From NCBI RefSeq assembly GCF_001632365.1, contig NW_024468512.1:391162-455161 (forward strand): DNA of 64,000 nucleotides, written 5' to 3'. The notes beneath the pieces are model-generated. The model did no database searches. It was given only the letters and a program-made list of their open reading frames with translations, and was not told where the DNA came from. The position numbers and the translations under genes are program-made. Shown here in pieces: positions 31,822-43,665 of the stretch. How positions within the stretch are numbered: position 1 is the stretch's first letter; the number at the start of each line of letters is the position of its first letter. Origin of the DNA: Laetiporus sulphureus 93-53. Its lineage: Eukaryota; Basidiomycota; Agaricomycetes; Polyporales; Laetiporaceae.

Positions 31822-33725
31822 ATGACGGTTGCAAGGTGCGGAAAGAGTAGTTCTCTTGCATTTGTAAAGCTGAGTGCGTTCAACCCGATGTCATGATGCA
31901 TCATTGACAGCGCCTCCGCTCGTCGACCGAGGACGAAGTCCCTCAGTCGCCTGCGCTCCGCGCTCATATGCTGTTCTATTGCTGCTAATGCGTAAGGACA
32001 CCATTATGCTAGAAGCCTTTGCTTGTTCGACGCATTTTACTATAGGATCACCGCGGGAGGAATCTACAGCTTCCCACTCATTTCCCCCGCGCTTGTGGCC
32101 CACATGAAGCTCACACAACCGCAGCTGGGAACCATCATGCTGGCGTGAGTCTCTAGCTTCGCTCCATCTTCAGGATGTTTCATGTTCCATGTCAGCGCAA
32201 TGATCGGTCAGTATGCCAGTGCCGCCCCCGTCGGGAAGGTGCTCGACCGTTTTGGGCCATGGAGCTGTTCCCTGCTGGCTTCTCTTATGTTCGCATCAGG
32301 ATACGGCCTCTTCGCCTTGGACTATACCCGTTCTCCCGAGACACCAGAACCATCGTCGGCCTTCCCGCATCTGGTGGTATACTTTGCTTTGCTCGGTCTG
32401 GGGACCGTGTTCTCGTAAGCTTCGGAAGCGAGTTCCATTGACGATCAGACATGCTGATACCAATGCAGCTATTTCTCTATGCTGTTTGCAGCAACAAGGA
32501 CCTTCCCTCAGTACGTCGGACTTGCGTCCGGCACAAGTCTCGCCATCTTCGGCATGTCGCCGCTGTTCCTGTCCATGGTCGCCACCAGGTTCTTCATCGA
32601 TGCCAGCGCGAATGTGGACGTGACACGCTTCTTCACTTTCATGGCGGTCTTGACAGGCATCATCAACTTAATTGGCGGTCTGATTCTGCCTGGGCCAGCC
32701 ACTGAAGCTGTACCAAAAGCGCGTCCCTCGCCAGATGATCAGACGGACTACAACGAGGATGCTCAGGTTACGGAAGTAAACGAAGAGGCGTCTCTCCTGG
32801 CAATGTCGTCGATAGCAACAGACAGTAGTGGGCGTGCAATCCTGGCGCAGGAGCCAGACCATGTGGATGCTGTGGGACTTCTCAAGGATCCCTATTTCTG
32901 GGTTCTTGCCATAGTTGTCTCGCTGGTGGTTGGAACCGTGAGTGATCTCATTTCCTACCTAGCAGTGATTGGCGTTCCGAGCATCTACTTTGGCGCATAC
33001 AGGCAGAAATGATAAAGTCAAATATCGGACTTCTCGTCCTTTCACTGCCGTCATTGTCCTCGCATGAGAACATTTCTTTTCAGGTGGAACTGATCGCCAT
33101 CTCCGACACCCTCACTCGCCTCCTTGTGGGTCCTCTCGCGGACCTGGTGTCTCCTGTTGCTACCTACACTGCTGACGGCGTCTGGGCGTTCCCGCGAAAG
33201 CCGTACGTCACGCGGGTCCTCTTCCTCGCCTGTGCATCTCTCCTCTTTTCTCTCACGTTCATTTGGTCCATACTCGACGTACGGACGCAAGAGGCTCTGT
33301 GGCCACTTAGGTACCTTCCAGTCTTACCTTGCCATTGGTGTTCTGTTCTCATATTCCCCTCAGCGTCAGTACCGGAATAGCAAACGGGACTGTCTTTACC
33401 ATGCTGTACGTATGTTCCGATGTTGATCTCTGCACGTAGCACCGTGACACTGATTACGTATTTCAGCCCAAGCATCCTCTCATCGATCTGGGGCTCGCCA
33501 AACCAAGGGCGCAACTTTGGTTTCGTCTCCTATACATGCTTCTTTGGCACAACTGCCTTCGCCTACTTATATGCGTTTGTAGCAGACAGCCATACTGCAT
33601 CTGACGATGGCGTATGTCATGGTGCGCAGTGCTGGCGACTTACCTTCTGGCTGAGTGCGGTGGCGGCGCTGCTATCGACGTGCTTCTCGTTTCTGCTATG
33701 GAGAAAATGGAAGGCTAGAGTATAA
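31822..33725 (+). CDS. MCH1-like major facilitator (monocarboxylate/nodulin-like) transporter
   Basis: Eight exons (31822-31835, 31911-31991, 32046-32144, 32196-32414, 32499-32937, 33003-33310, 33364-33405, 33467-33725) give 486 residues in frame. The first coding exon is only 14 nt (MTVA plus two bases). Family features: ITAGGIYSFPLISPALVAHM in helix 1-2, LDRFGPWSCSLLASLMFASG after it, TFPQYVGLASGTSLAIFGMS, a long acidic central loop (residues about 230-270), EMIKSNIGLLVL, LTRLLVGPLADLVSP, and LPSILSSIWGSPNQGRNFGF. The last helix ends in WRKWKARV. Homology is to the yeast Mch1 branch, whose substrate is not firmly known. It is divergent from glycoprotein copy C and convergent with ALG3, 108 bp apart. 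Confidence 0.88.
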
Positions 33726-33833
33726 CGTGAAGTCCTTCGCATTAAACCGAGCCATAACATGTACACCGATCCGGATGTATTACACTGATTGTGGAATGTT
33801 CAGTACAAGTATGTTTGTTGATAGATATGGTAC

Positions 33834-35398
33834 CTATTCAGATTTGGATGATACCTTCACTTCTACACCCCCTGCTGTTCCCTCCGGGTATCCGAACCAG
33901 ACACCCACGAGCAACGCCGCATTCGCCAGGCAAAGGATACCCGAGGACGACGGGGTAGAAGGATACACATTCCATGCATACTCGACGGCTAACAATAGGG
34001 CCAGCCTGCGAAGCACAGTCATAAGCAAACACGAGGCGTCTTCAGTCTTCATCAAAGAGGGGTAATAGACCTCACTTACTTTACAGCGACCGGATACTTG
34101 GTCCTCCAGGCCAGGAATGGCAATTGCGCGGCGTACCACGAGTAGAACTGATAATGCAATGATCGAGCAAACAAGATGCCGATGAGATTGCTTGTAAAAA
34201 GGACCGTCGCAATAACTGCAAGAGCATTCATGAGCACGAATAGTTTATTGAGAGCATTGACTCACAATCTGCAGTAACAGGAGCCACCCGAGGAGCAACA
34301 TGTGGACGACGAAGGCCTTCGCTCAGTACCGCCCACACTCCACCATCTCTTTCGCACCATTTGAAGAGGCCGAACATGATCAGCATAACGACATGGCCCA
34401 GCAGGAGACCTCGCGCCCACGCATTGCTTGAGAACGTCTCCTCTGAGACGAAGCGCCAATTGACCGTCCACTTGTATAGGAAGGTACGCGTGAATTCGTA
34501 CGCGTATTTCGTATAATTTCGCGGGTGGTGCAAGAGGAACGGCGAGCCGATGCCAATTTGTGTGAGCACAATGGCGACAACATGGCTTGCGGTGCCGAGT
34601 AGCCCGTGTCTTATAAACAGCACTACAAGCAATCCCGGCACGTAGAGCAGAGCGGACATCTTGATTGACAGAGCACAACTAGATGAGAAGGACATCAGCC
34701 TCGCGCTGCCAGACATACACTCGACAAACGCACCTGAGGAGCAACGACCCGAGGACGTCCCAGCCATACTGGTACGCCAACACAGCAGCATGCGCAGCCA
34801 CCACGTTCCAACAGTCGTTGAAGAGGCGCAAGACGAAGATGGAGTGCAGTCTCTTGCTGAGGGGGAGAAGCAACAGCAACCAGTTTGGTACTCCACCTGC
34901 TTTGCCGTAGATCGCGCAGGTCAGGACTTCGAACAGACAGTAGACAGCCGCATAGATCTGTTGCGCAGTGCGTAGGTCTCTGCCAGACCCCGTAAGCTTG
35001 TAGAGGGCGTGATGAACGTGGATGTGTCCCGCTGGATATCTGCGCGTAAGACATGTAGAGCGACAGAGAGCGTAGTCAATGGGATCGACGTACACAATAG
35101 GTCCCGTTGGACCGGAGATCAAGGCATAGTCTCGTTCGCCTTGAAGGTACAATTCTAACTGGTAGATGTATGTCTCCCAGTCAATCTCAGTGTCTGTAGA
35201 CGGAGGTCACACTTGGGCCGTATAAAGGCCACGATCAGGGCACCTACATGGAACGAAACGTATGATCAGTTGCGTGAGAACTGCGTCACCAATGACGACC
35301 AGCGCGGCGAGCAAGTAGAAGTACGCGGGATCTGTTATCAACGAGAGCGCAAGCTTGTGAAGCTTTCGCCATGAACGTTCCAACTGAGTCTGTGGCAT
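33834..35398 (-). CDS. ALG3: Dol-P-Man:Man5GlcNAc2-PP-Dol alpha-1,3-mannosyltransferase
   Basis: ER-membrane mannosyltransferase that adds the first lumenal mannose to the N-glycan precursor. Exons 35248-35398, 35094-35193, 34734-35039, 34266-34678, 34080-34215 and 33834-34005; 425 residues. Diagnostic segments: [137 protein letters not shown] and [12 protein letters not shown]. Multiple membrane helices as expected. I start at the Met of [10 protein letters not shown] (35398); an upstream in-frame ATG at 35449 would add 17 residues. No oddities. Confidence 0.93.
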
Positions 35399-35521
35399 CG
35401 TCGAGCGTGAACCGTGTTGGGCGTCTACACGAATCACGATCAAGATCAAGGCTTGAGCGTGCTGGCATGGAAAAGAGTGTTGCGATTGTTTAAATAAAAT
35501 AAATTACAGCAACCAAGGCCA

Positions 35522-37654
35522 TTAATACCCCTGAGTAGAATTCCGAGTCCAGTCACTTTGTTGACCAACATGTGAGATCACGATATTCTCCCCGTCCTGC
35601 AGCCCCTTCATGAACCACTCCTGATAGTCTCCCTCGGTTCCAGAAGCAACGACGGATGGACCTAGCTTCGCCATGCTGTCGCTCATGTACTGGTTCGTGA
35701 ACCCGAGCTTTGACATTCCGTACAGCGCGAATATCTTCGCAGTGAGAAAACCATCCGAGTACCCCTTGGCGATTGACTGCTGGGATGGGGTCATCACAGT
35801 AGTTTGACCATCGCGCCTATGAGCCTTCATGCCTGAGAGAGACGCTAGAGGTCGTCTCCGCACGGACGAACGAGTGCGCCTCTGCTTCTGAGAACGACCT
35901 CGACGCTTCATAGGTGTCGAGGATGCATTTGTTTCCGGATCGTAAGAAGTCTGCGAAGGAGCATAGGCAGTGTCGGTGGAAGTTTCTTGAGCGCTTGAGA
36001 GTATAGCGCTGGTGTTGGGCGTGTTCATGTCGCCCATCAATTCCGCTAAGGAAGGGAGCTGTTCTGGACTTGTTAATGGGCCTTGGCCGTACGAGAAGAA
36101 GGTGGAGGGAAGAGCGTTTCCGACGGCCTCTTTAAAGCACCAGCCAGGATCATCAGAGCAGTCTTCCTTCATATATGCTGACGATGTGATGTCAGTCCTG
36201 CTCTAACCACAAATATTACGGACATACCCCAGAAGCCCCAACCCGCGGTAGTGTTGGTATATACGTCCATTTGACCAGTGCAGAATTCTTGTTGAGACTG
36301 ATCCGGGTCTTGTTCATTTGCCAGACTCTGCGGTGTCAAAGCGCATGACCATTCGTCCACGACTATGTTGCGGCGTGTCTGGTTCGACGCGACTTCCATG
36401 GAATCTGCAATGGAGCTCTTGATATCAGCGGTGTGCTGCGTCGCCGATTCTGCGTCATCGGAAGGAGTGAACACGAAGTAGGAGTGATGATCCACGACGA
36501 CGAAGTCCGTTCGATTCGCTACATATTCACTGAATTGGTCGAGGTTGAAGCCATCGTGAATGTACAAAGGGAAGCTCGCTGCCGCTGGGGATGTTTGTCT
36601 CATAGCGGGTATGGCACGGTCATCTTGGACGAGTTAGCACTAATAGACAACTGGATCGTGATCACTCACAGAAGTCCGGAAGGTCTGGACCATTTTGGGG
36701 CTCGTTGAGGACCTCAATACCGATGACATTGGTCACATTAACAAGTCGTTCCATCAGAGTACTGAGGAGGGTGATAGTCATGTTCATATATGTAGGACTG
36801 TCAAATAGCCCAGTGACGCCGTCTGATATTCCGGAGTGCGGCTGGCCGTTTTGACTCCCAGGAGCGCCGTGTAGATCAACCAAGACACCTATACCAGCTT
36901 CGCCAGCCCAGTTGATAGCCCGAGCGACTCTCACCCACGAATTCTGATAGACATCAGAGACATTTTCGTAAGGAGTGCCTTGACAGAATTCGGGACCCAA
37001 GCTCCAGTAACCGATGGGCAGACGGACAGTATTGATACCGATACTGGCAAGGTATTCGAAGTCCGTTTGATTGATGAACGTATCCCAGTGATGCTCTAGA
37101 ACAGCCCGTGCGCCAGCAGTAGAACCCCAGCCAGTAGCAATATCGATCTCAGACAGCTGTTGTCCCGCAGCACAGGTGAAGACTGATGGGGTTATCCATT
37201 GTTCGTGGACGAACCTGGTTTGCAGAACAAAAATCATTAATTCTAGACATCTCGAGCGACTGGCATTGCATCATACTCACCAGGATCCTAGATTGACAGA
37301 CTGCTGCTGTCGATAACGATAGACATTCGCTTTTGCTTGGTCAAAGGGCGGGAAAGTCTGGTCGCCAAGGGGTGGTGCCTCATACGTGAATCCTTCACAG
37401 CCATCAGCATCCGCATGCGCATAGGTCGACTTGGCAGAGGGTCTCGAAGTAGCCTGCACGCCTGCAGCAGATCCGGTCTCAGAGACCTGAAGGCTAGTAG
37501 AGGGATAAGCACTCTGAGTGTTGCCAGCATCACTCGTGAAACCTTGACTAGGGCTAGCCGAAAGGGAAGAATAAGTGGGCGAAGGTTTGTAATAACCTTG
37601 CGTCAAGCTGAGGGCTTGCAAGAGAGCAGAGAAATACTGGGCCGTTAAAACCAT
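35522..37654 (-). CDS. GH5 exo-beta-1,3-glucanase, secreted
   Basis: Exons 37281-37654, 36670-37214, 36228-36623 and 35522-36177; 656 residues. A signal-like leader (MVLTAQYFSALLQALSL) and a Ser/Thr-rich segment precede the domain, which begins QQSVNLGSWFVHEQWITPSVF near residue 118. GH5 landmarks: INTVRLPIGYWSLG, GVLVDLHGAPGSQNG, IEVLNEPQNG with acid/base Glu296, DHHSYFVF, and VVDEWSCAL with nucleophile Glu397. The C-terminal region (GYSDGFLTAKIFALYGMSKL...MSDSMAKLG) follows a remarkable Arg/Lys block at about 529-547. It trims beta-1,3-glucan in the cell wall. The basic block could be a Kex2-type processing site or a polyanion-binding patch; this is inference. Confidence 0.92.
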
Positions 37655-38854
37655 CCTACGGCCAGCGAAGAGGTACACGAAGTGGAAATAGAACCGGCCA
37701 CAGAATACCCTGCACGGATAGATAGAGGGGATGCACAGTCTCTTTGGCGAATGGCATGAGGCTGACAATCGAGCTGAATACTGCATCAAACCACGTTGGG
37801 ATTCAGACTGCCGGGATGTCAATACTCAGTCGTCAGCCGCGAATGTATGGCAAACCTCAAAACTAAGATCAAAATGCGTAACAGGCGCGAGCCTAACAGC
37901 CATGTTTTACGTCGCAGTGAAACAACTTGATGCGGGCCCCAAAGTGGCACATTTAGACTCCGCTTATACATCCTTGTGGCCCACCTCGTTCCCGCTTCCT
38001 CACAGCTTCCTCACAGCTGCGTCCTCTAATGGCATGCGGCGTTCGCGTCCACTGCAGGACCACCCTGAGTTTAGCCTCATAGACTGCCCGTCATGGCGTG
38101 AATATAGGGTGGAGAGCGTTCCGGTCTCTCAACATGGCACGAGCAGATTGAGAACGCTGTTGAGATGGTACTGGGTTGACGCACTGGTAGTTCCCGCAGT
38201 GGCCTATGCCTGGCCCGAGGTTCGTCGTGCAATTAGTTGTTGACGTCTCATGCTCGTTAATCAATCAACGAAATAGGTAACAAGTCGGCCTGTCTCTCTT
38301 GCTGTGATGTTTGCGGCATTGCTCTGCTACACGTACATGAGATGCAACCAAGTTCTCTGGGGTTTGTACTTGCTTGTCCTGTCCATTGCTCTGAAAGTGA
38401 ATTTTCTTCCATGTAGAATCCGTAATTGTGCTGCCATCTTTAGGACTGCAATTTGAAACACATCGAGGGCTACCACAGATGCCCTTGTTCATTTCGCGCC
38501 GATTCATGCCTTTCTTTACGCTCCAGGACTTCATCATCAACGAAGGTCTGCATGGTTGGGACGTTCGCTATTACCTCGCTGCCATTCAACGTTCTCAGCA
38601 TGGAGCAATCACCCTCGAGATTGCATTCGAGGTTGGTACATCGATTGTCCCGATTTCACCGCATGCTGAGACAGTTGATGCAGAATCTCTTGCCTCGTTT
38701 CCCAGTTCTGCTAGAAGTGTACCATGGAGTTCACGAAATGGTATTTACTAATAGTCGGGGCACCGATGGTATGAACAGTAATAAATCGTGACAAACCAAA
38801 TAGGAAGATACTAAAAGATATGAGTTCGTATGCATCACGAAGCCGTGGTGAAGA
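37655..38854. other. 1.2-kb gap upstream of the glucanase, no supported gene
   Basis: Holds the glucanase promoter and the 3' region of the IST1-TBC gene. Open frames of about 90-170 codons exist on both strands (37731-38243 plus, 38265-38540 minus, 38428-38791 plus). None shows a family motif or a splice pattern, and they overlap one another. A small orphan gene cannot be excluded. Confidence 0.4.
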
Positions 38855-41800
38855 TCATAGGACATTGTCTTCGCTTTCATAGGCACTGAGAAGATCGTTA
38901 TAACCCTCATCATCACCCTCAACGGCTGAGCTGTCACGCTTGTGTTTCGCCGCTTCTCGCTCTCCAGACAGCTTCCGTGACCTAATAGAATGTCCATCAG
39001 AAGACATCTTGCGTATCCGTCCTTCTCCTGATAGTTTCCGTGGCCGTGCTTCACCATTGCTCGTTGCCGAGGTCTTTCGCACTCGTCTCTGGGGCCGCGG
39101 GGAGGTCGAATTGGTAGGGAACGTCATCGCACGCGGTGTCGTCGCATTGTCCAGTTCCTCCAACCGGTCAGCGGTTAGCGAACCCTGATTGTCCCGGGTT
39201 CGCGGATTGTTCAATCGAGGAGGCAGGCGCTTGATTGTTGTACGAGGGCTGGGTGGCGCAGCCTGAGTCGCAGATGAATCTGACGTGTCCCCTTCTACGG
39301 AGAGGTGCGGGAATACTTGTGCTCTAATCGACGCCTTCGGGTCGGAGGCGGACGCGTCGGAACTGGTCTCGCTGAATGCCAGTGATCCTCTGTGCGGCTC
39401 GGGCACTTGGACTCTCACATCTGTCTGCATCACAGATGCTGCATCGGGAGTTCGTGGAGGGGGTGGAGACGGTCCCGTCGGAGGTGATTCGGGCATATCG
39501 ACGCGATTCCAACCTCGGGAACCATCATCGCTTCCAAACTGCGTGGACGTCTCGGTGTCCCTGCGTCGATGCAACCTAGGAGGACTTGACGTTGTCGATG
39601 ACGTCGGGGTGACACGCCGTGAGCCTGCCATGGGTGAACGAGATGCTCTGAGAGGCACAATTCTACTGCTCGTTGTGTCGGAATCCATAGCACTGCTATT
39701 TCTGGAGCGCATATAAGGATCCGCGACTGACGATACGGACGATAAAGAGTCTCTATGCGTAGGGGATGGCCGTCTTGCCCGCACGTTGTCCACCCACGCC
39801 CGATCAACCGAGCTCGGCAACGTCGGTGAACGTCCAGATGTGATCAACGAAGAGGAGCTAAGAAGTAACGGCCGTGGCCCAGCTTTGCTCCTTGCGGGTT
39901 TGCCTCGATCGGACTTGGTCAAGGAAGCCAGTGAGGCTCTCAGACCTGCGCTTCCTGCTGAACTTGGCTCCGAAGATGGAGATGCTTCACCATTGGAGAG
40001 GGAGATGGGCGAACGTCCCTCGGAGAACAAAACACTGTCTATGGGTGGGCGAAAGAAGGTCGGCCGCGGAGGCGGTGAATAGGCATCAGATCGCTCAAAG
40101 CCAGACAAGGAGGATCCTCGGCGTTTCTCAGGCGACATGCTAGGAGATGGGTCTTGAGGAAGCGACGTCCGTCGGCCTCCCATATCCACCGAGCTGTGTG
40201 GGGAAGAGGAGGGACTCAGGAATTTCGAAGAAGCGCTGCTGCCCCCCTTGTTCCACGCATCCATTGCCTTGACTTTCCAGTTTGTGCTGACTTTCGATAG
40301 CTTTGCAGCTGTGTCTGATTCTTTGAACTTCTCGGCGTAGTCCCACAACTTGGATCGGTTGAGAGACGGACTTTCCGTCGTGGAAGCATCATTAAGTGAC
40401 ACTTCGGGCAATGCTCTCGGCGACGCCGCAGGTGAGGGTTGCAAGGGAGACTCTGGGGTTGGAGGGGAGGGCGGGGCTTCCATGGCGCTCTCATTTGATA
40501 TTCCACGCCAAACAGTATCGGCTAAACGTGCTGTGAAGCCTGATGCCTTCCGGGCATGACGAGCGGGAGAGCCATTGTTGCTGGTGCTTACCACATGTCG
40601 GTGTGATCGACCTTCGTCTTCCTCATCCTCCAGATGTGATTCAGATATTGGAGGCTGGTGAGTTATACCTTTCCAGACAGTTTTCCGTAGACGCGCACCC
40701 AAACCAGAGCCGATCCCCTGATTGCTGTTTTTCTCTACTTCCCGTTGGAGAGAAAGATCGTGTGCACATTGCAGGATTGCTTCAATCCCACCGGCCGCCT
40801 CAACCGGATACTGCTGGAGGAAAGCCATGCCTTCCACGAACGCATCTTGCAGTTCCCGCACTCCCAGAGACGTGGAGGGCATCGCAGTAACCTCAGCCGA
40901 CCATAGATCTTGAGCTCTATGCACTGGCTTACCTAAGCTGCAGGAGGGTTTGCACAGCGGCCTTTGAGCAAAGGAAAGCTGCGCACCGTAGTAGTATGCC
41001 CTTGGTACGCAGAAGCATACCAGTGCATACATCCAGCAAATAGTCCAACTTAGGATTGGTGTCCCGTTGCCGCATAGGTTGGGAGAACAAGGCATCCCAC
41101 GCCATGAGCACGCAAGAGAGAGGTAGCGTGTGTGTCAAAAGGGGGACAAGCCACCGACTTATCGTTTTTGATCAGATAATGCCGCGAGATGGGTTTGTGA
41201 ACTCACAATGAGTAGTGAGGTAGCGCCGGATCCAGCCCTTTACTTTGCTGCAATATAGCTCAGTCAGCTTCTCTAGTATGTAAGAACAGAACCATGTTAC
41301 AAACCAAATCATCAGCTAGTTCCGGGTCAGCCCAGTTCAAACGCTCACTGAACCTCCGTGTCCACAGGTCGCTACCTTCTGGATCATTCAGGTCCGATAT
41401 CTCGGCAACGAAAGCCTCGAACGCCCAGAACGTATCCGCCTCAACGTGCGCCGCATCTTCTGGATTGACCTCCTCTAGAAGAGCCGTGTACACAGGAACA
41501 AGCAGCGATGCGATATGTGGCGAGTCATTCCCAGGGTTGAGGCGAGCATGCACAAAGAGCAGCCTTAATAGTGCAGACGCGTGCTTCGGATGAGCGCCAA
41601 TCGTACGCGATGGGAGCAACGTGGTAGACGCGCCCGACTGCGCTGATGACGGGGAAGGTGGAATTGGTGAGGAAGCACTCGATGCGTCAGGTCGGTCAAA
41701 CCGTTCAAGCGTAGTCGACTCGTCGTCCGCGTTTTCTAAACGGATTTCCGGAGTGCTTTCCAGTCTGATTTCCGGCGTGGAGTGGGAGAGAGCCTCCTTG

Positions 41801-43224
41801 GACTCAAGCTCTCGGATCACGTTGAGACGTACATCCAGATTTTGAGCACATGAAATCCTAATTTCGTCCGCTGCAGTCTCATCAAGAGGACATAGAGAGA
41901 AAGCCTCTGGAGTTTCCCGTAAGCGAATGATCAGCTTCAGGGGCACCTGTGTGAGCTCTTGCGAAGCCTCCAACAGTGATGCATCCAATGGTGCCAGCGG
42001 AGTGGTAGGAGCCGAGAGAGCAGAAAATGGCTCAAGTAGTCTGCGGATGAGGTCCTGTGGACAGTCAAATATATGTCCAATGCAAGAGAACATGAAAAAT
42101 CCTACGTAGTAATTTTCTCGATTCTTCCTGTTTTGTTCGGTCCAAGCTGCCTTCACAAGGGGAAGTGTTCCTAACAAAAGTCTTGAATATCCGTCAATTC
42201 ATGCAGACGTCTCCATAGCGGCTCGCTCACCTCCATACTTTAGGTCTAAGCCATGGCGGATCCTCAGGGAGACCTGTCTTCACAATCAATCGGAGGCACA
42301 TACACGGCTTCAGTTGTCATGCATACCATGCGAACACAACATGCGTAACCGGGGAAGATCTACGTCATGCATTGTTGATGGATCAAGCATCTCGGAAATC
42401 GCATTGACTCTGGGCCACACCATGTTCAGCACCTTTTGTAGTGGTAAGAAAGACACGACGTACTTCTCATCTGGCGGAAGGTCCGGCTTCCAATCAACCT
42501 GGTATGTTTTTGCGATCGAGAAGAGCAGGTAATCAAGTCTAGCAGCCGAAGGCGGATATGCTGTCAGAGCGCTGCGAACCTATTTCGTCTGAGAAACAGT
42601 TCATAAGGATGCTCATTAAAATTGACCTTTTCAGGAACGTAATCACCGAGGGACTTCAAGACTTCCGACTGAAGGCGGTGAGCTAAAATATCCTTCACCA
42701 CACGTAATTCTATGCATTCCAACAATCAGATGTCGACGATACTTTGGGACGTATAATCATTATCACAGGCACCTTTGGCATCGACGTGAGGTGCGGCAAC
42801 GATGATACTGGAGACTGCCTCAAGTGACATCGGGCTCAAAGGCATCCTATAGAAAAGAATGTCGATACCTTAGCGTGTCACAACGCAGAGAATGACGCAC
42901 CCATGTTCAAACTCATGCATATGGCCCAAAATTACGCCGACATGCATCTCTAGCGTTTGCAACAGGTCGCTCATGTTGTCATTACTCGTGAGCTTCTGGG
43001 CTTTGGCACGTGCCAATGCAATTCGTCGTTGTTGCAATAGGGTAGCGATGTCTCTTTGGGTGATTCGGTCTTGGGATTCCAGTTTATCTTGCAATTGGCC
43101 CAGTTTCTGAGCCGTCAGACGTAACTGAGCCTGGAAATGGATGAGCTGATCCGCCACAGATAACGTTTGCTCATTGTTGCAATTGCAGGCTAACCTTCAC
43201 TCTGCTTGGATCCCAATCCGCCAT
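38855..43224 (-). CDS. IST1-TBC fusion protein with long Ser-rich tail
   Basis: Eleven exons (43195-43224, 42901-43130, 42773-42846, 42627-42709, 42327-42579, 42231-42273, 42106-42181, 41305-42054, 41207-41247, 40987-41157, 38855-40937) sum to 1277 residues without a stop. Residues 1 to about 170 are an IST1 domain (ESCRT-III regulator): LRLTAQKLGQLQDKLESQDR, TQRDIATLLQQRRIALARAK, ELRVVKDILAHRL, ARLDYLLFSIAKTYQVDWKP. One single exon (42327-42579) carries both the end of IST1 and the start of a TBC (Rab-GAP) domain: VDLPRLRMLC, GLPEDPPWLRPKVWRLLLG, HASALLRLLFVHARLNPGN, VEADTFWAFEAFVAEI, MAWDALFSQPMRQRDTNPKL. The usual TBC arginine and glutamine fingers are not evident. The remaining 690 residues are disordered and rich in Ser/Pro/Arg. 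Links ESCRT and Rab regulation by inference. Confidence 0.82.
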
Positions 43225-43665
43225 TGTGACGGGAAGAATGAATGCCAAGAGTCAGGGTATAGTCCGTTCAAGATGAATGGCGACGCTAGGTCAAATATGA
43301 GGCCGAAGTGCATAAGTTAAAAAGCTTCCACGCAGTCCAGACCTCTGGAGGCGACAGGAATCTCGATATAGTGAAACGAAGAGGACCCAGCGTGGAGACC
43401 GAACAGTAGCCGTACCGAAGCGTACCGACGCTTGCAAAGCGCGCATGTCTCCTCAACGCACGTGGCAACATGTCCAATAGGCCAATCAGGCAGCGAGACG
43501 AGCGTCTTCGTATAGTAACATACATATATGCAGTGTTGTTACAGGATGATGTGTAACCTAGATACAGCAGACAAAACGACCGTTGGAGACACGACAGTGT
43601 GCATCTATCATAATTGTACAAGCCACCGAGGTGCATCTTTGCACCCGACTATGCAACATCTTCTC
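43225..43665. other. Intergenic: IST1-TBC promoter and 3' side of four-helix gene 4
   Basis: 441 bp between two minus-strand genes. Nothing coding or repetitive recognised. Confidence 0.5.

Noticed and set aside
37731..38243. 170-codon plus-strand open frame
   Set aside because: No domain or targeting signal, overlaps the promoter side of the glucanase gene and competing frames on the other strand.
38855..41095. A free-standing 746-residue protein beginning with MPCSPNLCGNGTPIL
   Set aside because: Its first 50 residues are the out-of-frame reading of the last TBC exons. Removing a 49-nt intron joins TKGILLR to LGKPVHRAQDLW in frame, and the whole 11-exon gene then closes exactly.
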